Below, piece by piece: positions 57,755-64,000 of a DNA stretch of 64,000 nt. The DNA comes from Agrocybe praecox. Its lineage: Eukaryota; Basidiomycota; Agaricomycetes; Agaricales; Agrocybaceae. Both the position numbers and the translations under genes were made by a program. Numbering within the stretch: the first letter of the stretch is position 1; each line of letters begins with the position of its first letter. Below the pieces are notes generated by a model, which worked only from the letters and a program-made list of their open reading frames with translations, made no database searches and was not told where the DNA came from. The DNA lies in contig OZ024846.1 in assembly GCA_964017145.1 (NCBI GenBank), positions 186,001 to 250,000 of the forward strand, written 5' to 3'.

Positions 57755-58100
57755 CGAGCTTTAAAAGAAAGGAAAGAATGTCAGAAAGATACAACCCTCT
57801 GACAGCAGCGTCTGACTCGGCCTGAGAACCCGCAATTGCCTGTTCGGTCGCGGAAGCAGTTGACTGGATGTTTGGTTTATTTCAATAAATAAATCGGACA
57901 GAGGTGAATTCAACGGAAAAAGAAAAAGGAAAAGAAGAAAAGGAAAAGACACTTGTGCCCGACGCTTCCTGTGGGTCGTATGCCGACTACGACAGCGTCA
58001 CAGCATGCTTGGGTGCAACTCGCATCGGCGTTGGCCATTGCAAGTGTTAATTTGGGAAGAAGCAAAGCGTGCGCGAGATGGAAGAAGGTGGATGCAAATT
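57755..58100 (-). pseudogene. hydrophobin-like copy with lost start and lost donor site
   Basis: Clear relative of 40912-41343. The exon-1 frame reads FASTFFHLAHALLLPKLTLA, then ASCTQACCDAVVVGIRPTGS, but the expected ATG is ATA (minus strand, near 58098). At the exon-1 end the donor GTTAGTG of the intact gene reads ACAAGTG. Exon 2 begins after ATCCAG and reads NCFRDRTGNCGFSGRVRRCC then QRVVSF, stop. Seven cysteines are still encoded, so decay is recent; a later ATG (MANADASC) would lack the signal peptide. Confidence 0.75.
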
Positions 58101-58639
58101 TTATTATTTTTCTGGTGTTGTTTAGGTTCGGTGGTTCGGTGGATAGGCCGCACGCGTAAATATTTAGCCTGGAGATGCTGAGGGTGGGTAGGATGGCTTT
58201 ATACGAGAAGTTGGAGGAGCGCTCTTTCGTCTTCCAACGAGACTCCTAGTAACTAGCTCATCATCCCCAGTGTCTGGACTGGACCCTGCGCCCAGAACTT
58301 CAGAACTTCAAATTTTCAGACTCCACTCCACGCGCGCCCAGGTGTGATTGGGAGCATCCGTAATTACTTAAGTACTTCGAATGCCATGCTTCGAGTCGGG
58401 ATGTGCCAACCCACAGTGCACGTATTGGCAGAGTCTTCTTCCTACCAGTATTTAAAGTGTACATATAAGCCTCTTTTTAATATAATTTTATGGATGTAGT
58501 AGGAACTTGTAGTACAGTTTGTGCGCCGTGGCGGTTGAAAGCCCCTAAATGTCAGGTGCCACATTTATGTCACACGACGCGACGCGACGCGTCTTTAATT
58601 TTAGAATTTCTCAAAAGGAGTATATGTTTAGCATCCAAT
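58101..58639. other. intergenic, hydrophobin-like promoter flank
   Basis: 58100-58440 resembles the upstream flank of the gene at 41343 (for example CATGCTTC..GTC.GGATGTG and GCAGAGT). The rest is the 3' flank of 7TM copy G. No gene seen. Confidence 0.45.
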
Positions 58640-59938
58640 CTACGCGTCTATAGTTGCTTCCACAGTCGTTGCTTGTCTGAGTTGAATTTGTGTTGGCGCC
58701 TGCGACCGTGAATACATACTTCTAAGACGTTCGTCAGTTGAAGCGATCGTCCTTGCTACCATAACCGTCGGAGCGATACCCTTTGAATATTCACTTATTA
58801 GTATGACAACAAATTTTTCCAGTGATGAGTGCACTCACCGCAATTAATGTTGTTATAGTTGTCATATAATCCATTATGTCCACCACAATCTGATTTTTTT
58901 GCCCGCTGTCACTCTGTGGAATGCATCCGCTGATACCAAGTACCACTAGGGCAACGGAGTATACAGTACGACCACCGATTGCATGATAATCTCTGCTATG
59001 GGCATGTATCTTTTTCTAACTTTGTCTTCATGCATCGTGAAGGAATATATCCGGTATGCAATGACGAATGAAGCTGATAGACTCGTTGTACTGGACACGA
59101 GCGCAAACACGCTTTTAAGATCGGTTAGGGTGACTGCCAAGTCAAACATTAACACAGTCTCATCCCCGGTGTGAAAGGATAGAAATCCTTCTAAAGTCAA
59201 TGAGGTAAAATATAGGGCTGGTGAAAAGGCCATGTCAGACTGTGGGTTTATCTGAATCATTATCCCAATTGTAAATTCACCAATTTCAATAATGAATAAG
59301 AGAAATAACGGCATTATTGACCTGCGGGAGGTTTGAACTTATCGATATCGCCAAATCTGAAGTCAAACCGTTGTCTTCAATGGAATTTTATTAATAAAAG
59401 TCAAAAGAGGAACCCACTAGTAGTCCATCTGCGACTATGAATTCTGTATAAACGCAGAATACATTCACCCAATGCGCCCATGGAGGGAAAGGGACAGTAC
59501 TCCCATGACCAAAGTACTCCTTGACCGCTGGGGAGACTTGTCCGGGAACGGTCACTACTTCTATCCGTCGACCATTACTTAGGATGTACCATTGTAAACA
59601 TAGATTTCCGATGCTAAGAAAATATAACGCTGTGATTGCGGAAAAAACCACAGGGTTAAAGGTTCTTTTTTTAACTAGATCGTGACAGATCACGTCTAAA
59701 AATTATGCAGACGGGAATGAGGATTAAATATTGAGCTTACAGTATAAATTTGCTGTCTGAAAGAAAACTGTGATGTATATTCCTGGGTGTTTTCCACATC
59801 CAGTAAGTCCTCGTTGATCCCAAGATCAGAATAATCAAATAGCCACACACCCATAAGCAATACATATATCAAAATAGCGTTGATATTGATGCTAAACAGA
59901 CCAGCATACTCAAAAGAGAGATATCTTCCATGCGTCAT
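58640..59938 (-). pseudogene. 7TM membrane protein copy G, frameshifted
   Basis: Fullest alternative copy of the 7TM family. Exon 1 59938-59851 (MTHGRYLSFEYAGLFSININ) with GTGTGT donor; exon with GIYITVFFQTANLY; intron ending TTTTTAG near 59695; exon with VKKRTFNPVVFSAITALYF, WYILSNGRR and FPPWAHWVNVFCVYTEF; exon with FLLFIIEIGEFTIGIMIQ through LTLEGFLSF to SFVIAYRIYSFTMHEDKVRK. The stretch where copies B and D lose frame is open here. But at QSVVVLY (about 58965) there are 5 extra nt relative to B and D, which shift the frame before VALVVLG. The final exon GIAPTVMVARTIAS ends at 58640. So none of the three long copies is fully open. Confidence 0.65.
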
Positions 59939-60299
59939 TGTCAAGGCACATGAAAGTGGAGTTTCTGTAGCTGTAGAAAACCTGTCTCCGGAGTGTCGTT
60001 TATATACTGCGCATACTCAGGATTATTACGAGAAAAATGAGTGCCAGCTGTTCGATAACCTCTGGCTATAGTCTCGTAGTAACCGCCGTGGATATCAGGC
60101 ATGTGATGTTACGATCACGTATTTACGTGCTCTATTGCCTTTGCCACTGATCATCGCTGCAACGCAGGAAATGAAGCTCAAGTTTCAACGGGTCGCTAAC
60201 GGTGCCTCGGGTAAATATTCGACAAACGAGCAAAAAATCGATTGATCAAACCGAACACAAAAAACATGATATACAACTTTACCGCTACTCTTTAATAAT
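59939..60299. other. intergenic, no gene seen
   Basis: Upstream flank of 7TM copy G and 3' flank of the MYND gene. Nothing recognisable. Confidence 0.4.
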
Positions 60300-61828
60300 T
60301 TACCTCTTCTTTTTCTTCTGCTTTTCAGACTCACGCTGCAATCTCCTCCTCTCAGCGCGATTCATCTTTGGTGGCTCTCCCAGCTGCTCCAGCTGTTGTC
60401 GTACACCTTCAACCTCCAGATCTTCTTTCGCATTTGGGTCAGCATCATCGGTCCGCGAGGAAGAACTGCCTTCAATTTGCCGTCCATCTCCGAGGGGAAC
60501 AGACTCTAGAGCCCTGGCGGATGTTGATGAAATCCCACCAGCTGTCTCTTCAAAAATACTTGCAGGATGGCTGATATATACATGCTCCCTTTTCATCTTA
60601 AGACGGAGGGCTTGAGGGGCGTGAGATTGAACGTTTCGAGACGCGTCTCGGATTAATTCCATGTCCACCTCACGCATAGGTGCGCGAAGACAAAAGAGGT
60701 TTTTCTTGTCCGCTCGTATTTGTGTATTCATATACCTGTGAGTGGTCAACTGGATTGATCCTCGTGAATAACTTAAAGAGACACGAAGACGTACTCGAAG
60801 CAAGTAGCCACATTCAAAGGTTTATCCATTTCCTTCCCCGTCAACGCAGAAACCATAGTAAACGGCACAGCTCTCCGCGCCGACCCAATCGCTTCGAGGC
60901 CCACAGTAATGGGGACCGTAATCGACTGATGAAAATTGTTCACAAACTGAACCAACACGACAGGACACATTTCTTCGTCGTCCTCGTCCGCCAACTGTCT
61001 TGCGCGCTTCCACAGCTCGATGTTCTGCTCCGTCACCGGCCGCTTCCCCTCCGCCACACCAGGCCATGGCGAGACAAGGTTATGGAACTGAAGCATGCCT
61101 TCAACTTCGGAACCACCGAGATCGAGGTCGCATGTGTCTGGGTACGTATAGAGCTCCATGAACTGTGTTATTTGTGTAGGTTCGATCCCTACGTCGATGT
61201 GTGCAAGGAGCGGAGCACGAATGACAGTCCTTCGTTCCTGAGCGGTGAATTTCTCAAACTTGTTCAAGTGGAACCGAAATGCAAGGCAAACTTGGATGTA
61301 ATGCGATAGCATTGGGTTGCCTGTGACGTATTGTATGAGGGGTTGGATTCCTGGGCCCAGGTCGTCGGCTTTGGAACAGTGTGCTTTATGTGTCGGCCTT
61401 TTATAATTATATTCCCTTTTCAAGACCATTTCTTTCCATTCGGGGATAATAAAAAACTCACCAGTCGGCTTTCTGACACTGATATAGAAACGAAAGAGTA
61501 AGAATGTTGAATAGAATCAAGTTTACCATGAATATGCTTACCGTTTTAGAGCAATAAAATACGAGCTTGCACTAAAACCCAAAATTACTTTAAGTCATCT
61601 CAAAAGTTTGAGGGTATAACATACCCCGATGCATTTCTTCAACTCAACCTCATCATTATTTAAGCGCCCGCACTTTGTGCAACCTAAAAAAACCTCCTTC
61701 TTCCCTTCCTTAATCATCGACTTCGGGGGTGCAGTCGATCTAAACTCTTTCTCCCTCTCCGGATGAACTTTCGTATGGAAAACAAACTTCACGTTGGGGT
61801 CTTTTGGATCAATACCGCTGGCTGCCAT
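60300..61828 (-). CDS. MYND-type zinc-finger protein, 429 aa
   Basis: Five exons, 61828-61625, 61571-61542 (30 nt), 61478-61462 (17 nt), 61397-60795 and 60735-60300, sum 1,290 nt with consistent phases. The MYND finger is assembled across four exons: CTKCGRLNNDEVELKKC, IGCKLVFYCSKT, CQKADW, PTHKAHC, giving the expected C-C-C-C-C-C-H-C ligands. MYND fingers bind short proline-containing peptides in partner proteins, so this is likely an adaptor. The following region (LGPGIQPLIQYVTGNPMLSH, YIQVCLAFRFHLNKFEKF) is globular, without catalytic motifs I know. The C-terminus is acidic then strongly basic (MNRAERRRLQRESEKQKKKK), a possible nuclear or RNA-binding tail. No damage seen. Confidence 0.85.
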
Positions 61829-62018
61829 TGTATTGATCTGATGGGCAGTTGATCTGGATCCTCTCTGAGATGCTGAGCAAATAGCGTTGGATTCGTGTTG
61901 ATTTCGATGGGAATGGCAATGAGGAGGATATTAGATTTCACGCACGATACGCGTGTAGTGATTGACACGATGGAAAGACAAAGGCAGCTAAATTTGCACT
62001 GGGAGTTTGATCCTTGTA
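61829..62018. promoter_or_regulatory. MYND gene upstream region
   Basis: 190 bases between the MYND ATG and the inverted-repeat element. The promoter must lie here or within the element. No obvious TATA box. Confidence 0.3.
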
Positions 62019-62837
62019 ACACCTCGGGGAATTCAACTTTTGAGGTCACACCAAAATTTCCTAAAAAACATAAGTTTAGTGCAAAATTTAGGACCCACGG
62101 AAAACATATGTGAAATTGAAAGTTTAGCAATAAACCAAAGGTCCACCAAAATTAGAAATTTTATTTGTAATTTTGTACCACACCAAAACCTGAATGATAT
62201 TATTGTTTCCGGTGGGAACAAAAATCGAGATAAATACGGAGATTTTGGATCTCGTGAAAGAAAGACAGAAACATGTAATATCAACGTGATGCAAGGCTCC
62301 TACAGAACTTTAATATTTTTTCTCACTTTCTCGTAGTCCGAAATTTTGGCTATTGTGTTTATTTTGGGCACAATTGAAAATGTGACCGAAGCTCAGAGTT
62401 TTTGATCGTCTGAAAACAATTAATTGAATAGGTTTTCATGGTTTCAGTCACGCTGATATCTCTCTTTTTAGCTATAGTTACGGACATGCCGAAAATTCGT
62501 CTGATATTTGATGCATCCAATTGTTCGAAGTTATTGTTGAAAACATAAATTTTATTCCGGTTTTTGGAATGCATAGAGTCTATATTTTTGGACTACCTAG
62601 AAATTAACTAAAACTTCTATTGTTTTTTGTAATTTTGGTCTAACTGAACATTCCATTTCGATTGAGGTTTACACGGTGACAAAAATTTTGAACAAATACT
62701 TAGATTTTAATTAGAATACATGATGCCCTAAAATTTTGATTATCCTACATGATTTATAATCGGCTTAATTTATGAACCAAAACCAGGGTTTCTCGGAAGT
62801 TTTGGGGTGACCTGAAAAGTTGAACTCCCCGGGGTGT
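62019..62837. mobile_element. AT-rich inverted-repeat element (819 bp)
   Basis: Ends are inverted repeats of about 45 bp with several mismatches: left ACACCTCGGGGAATTCAACT, right the complement of ACACCCCGGGGAGTTCAACT, then GAGGTCACACC against CAGGTCACCCC further in. The left end is preceded by TA and the right end followed by AA, so a TA duplication is possible but not clean. The interior is AT-rich with short frames and no domain. Likely an old MITE. Confidence 0.65.
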
Positions 62838-64000
62838 AAGTTGTTTGTTCCCGCACCTCGTGGTTTCGGCAACGCTGCAAGATTGAAAAGATGTTACTAT
62901 GCTGGCCTTTACTTATCTAATCTAATCTTGGGCATGCCTCCGAAATTGGAATAAAGATCAGTGGCCAGTCAGTTGACGTTTCTCACCCGCTGCATAAGAC
63001 ATCACATTTTTCACAAAAGGTACGACCATAGCACCCATCTACAATTTACGTTTCAATGGTATCTGGGTATATATATATTATGCTCGGTTCGAATCTCGGT
63101 GCACCTCAGTTAGCTTACAACGTAAGCTCATAAGAGGGTCTATTTATAGATGTCGGGGCAAAAGGCAGTACGGTATCATGATGATAGAACTTCTTTTTGG
63201 CCTTCTTGACGTGGGTTCTCACACGTACAGAGCAATTCTCTCTGATACATAAACCTGAGCTACTAGTATTGGTGCTCAGACGAAAATCCCATCTCATGTC
63301 AATTCTGGCTGTCTTGAGTCTCTTGAAACTAGATCATTTTTGGTCGCTTTTAGCTTATTTCTCCATTTCAAAAAAGTTACCTAAAAAGATGAAAGGTTAC
63401 GCTATTTTATCATCATTTCAGCCCTAAATCTGTGCAATTTATTTCCTATTGTTTCACCAAGGAATCAACTTTTTGATTTCGGGCACCTAGGTTTCTTAAC
63501 TTGTTACTTTGACGCTTTTAGTCGCTTTTTTTGGGTTGCACAACCCCAAAAAAGTTAAATGTTAAACTTCTGATGACGGCAGTATCCGGACGGGGTCAAA
63601 TTTATGGTTGTCAGTAAGACGGCATAGGTGCCGTGTGTTGTTAATCGAAAGACGGGACTGCAACCGTGACCCATTTAACACGGCCGGGCGCCGGTGTCAT
63701 AGTACTACCGTAGTGTAATGCGAACGTCCCTGAATGTTTGCGTCCACTTAAAGCTGTCTAGAACGTTTTATGATGGCCAGCACACCTACGAGTTTGAAAG
63801 GCATCTTCGAACCCTTCTCTTCCCCCTTTCCTGCCAGTACTTTGAGCGGCACAGAGTTACCTTAGACCAGGATGGACATGATGAAGTCTGCTATGATCCA
63901 AAATTACTCGTGTAGTGAGTTGCCCCAAATATAGTATCAAAGAGAGTGGCCACCTCATTGTATATTCCACTCTATATCTTTAGTTTCAGCTCTTGTAATC
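62838..64000. other. intergenic to window end, no gene seen
   Basis: Short frames only (63197-63427 plus, 63718-63915 plus), without recognised domain or paralogue. A gene may begin beyond the window. Confidence 0.4.

Noticed and set aside
61170..61195. tRNA B-box-like GGTTCGATCCC
   Set aside because: It lies in the coding exon of the MYND gene and no cloverleaf can be drawn around it. A similar GGTTCGAATCTC at 63083 also lacks one.

Overview
This is nuclear DNA of a filamentous basidiomycete, most likely an agaricomycete (mushroom-forming fungus). The evidence is short introns (about 50-65 bp, GT..AG) in nearly every gene, a mitochondrial Lon protease split into eight exons, a NACHT-WD40 NOD-like receptor, a MYND zinc-finger protein, short hydrophobin-like secreted proteins, a seven-transmembrane family, and many DNA transposons. 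Nothing bacterial, viral or organellar was seen. Exon boundaries below come from reading splice sites and checking phase by hand.

Layout. 0-4.6 kb: three copies of a 7TM membrane-protein gene (one cut by the window edge, one frameshifted, one reduced to its last exons) with two miniature inverted-repeat elements between them. 4.9-9.3 kb: a large Ser/Pro-rich gene (minus strand, 1,357 aa). 9.3-15.7 kb: mostly non-coding, with two foldback or MITE-like elements and one hydrophobin-like gene. 15.7-19.4 kb: a second 7TM gene split by a foldback element that itself carries an intact Tc1-type transposon. 19.6-22.5 kb: a block with an unidentified membrane-protein remnant, a forkhead-like gene and hydrophobin-like remnants. 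22.7-27 kb: a non-autonomous hAT-like element, then low-complexity DNA. 27.1-31.9 kb: a NACHT NLR with ten nearly identical WD40 repeats. 32.5-33.7 kb: a membrane-protein gene with an in-frame stop. 34.1-36.8 kb: a chimeric pseudogene joining a low-complexity gene to proteasome subunit RPN6. 38.1-41.3 kb: second copy of the forkhead block, ending in an apparently intact hydrophobin-like gene. 43.1-47.4 kb: an inverted, frameshifted copy of the Ser/Pro-rich gene. 47.4-49.8 kb: half of a foldback element, then a third, inverted copy of the forkhead block. 49.9-50.2 kb: a stray copy of the Lon 3' end. 51.7-56.8 kb: a GPI-anchored-type small protein and the intact Lon gene. 57.8-62 kb: a decayed hydrophobin-like gene, a third 7TM gene (frameshifted) and an intact MYND zinc-finger gene. 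62-64 kb: an inverted-repeat element and apparently non-coding DNA.

The main theme is turnover. Four gene families (7TM, forkhead-like, hydrophobin-like, Ser/Pro-rich) have been multiplied by segmental duplication in both orientations, and most copies are damaged. Genes that look intact are the left Ser/Pro-rich gene, two forkhead-like genes, two hydrophobin-like genes, the NLR, the GPI-type protein, Lon, the MYND gene and the Tc1 transposase. The most novel item is a family of foldback elements with TATG termini, 6-bp target duplications and sub-terminal arrays of a TTATCCA-type repeat. One interrupts a 7TM exon cleanly, and half of another sits at a rearrangement junction.
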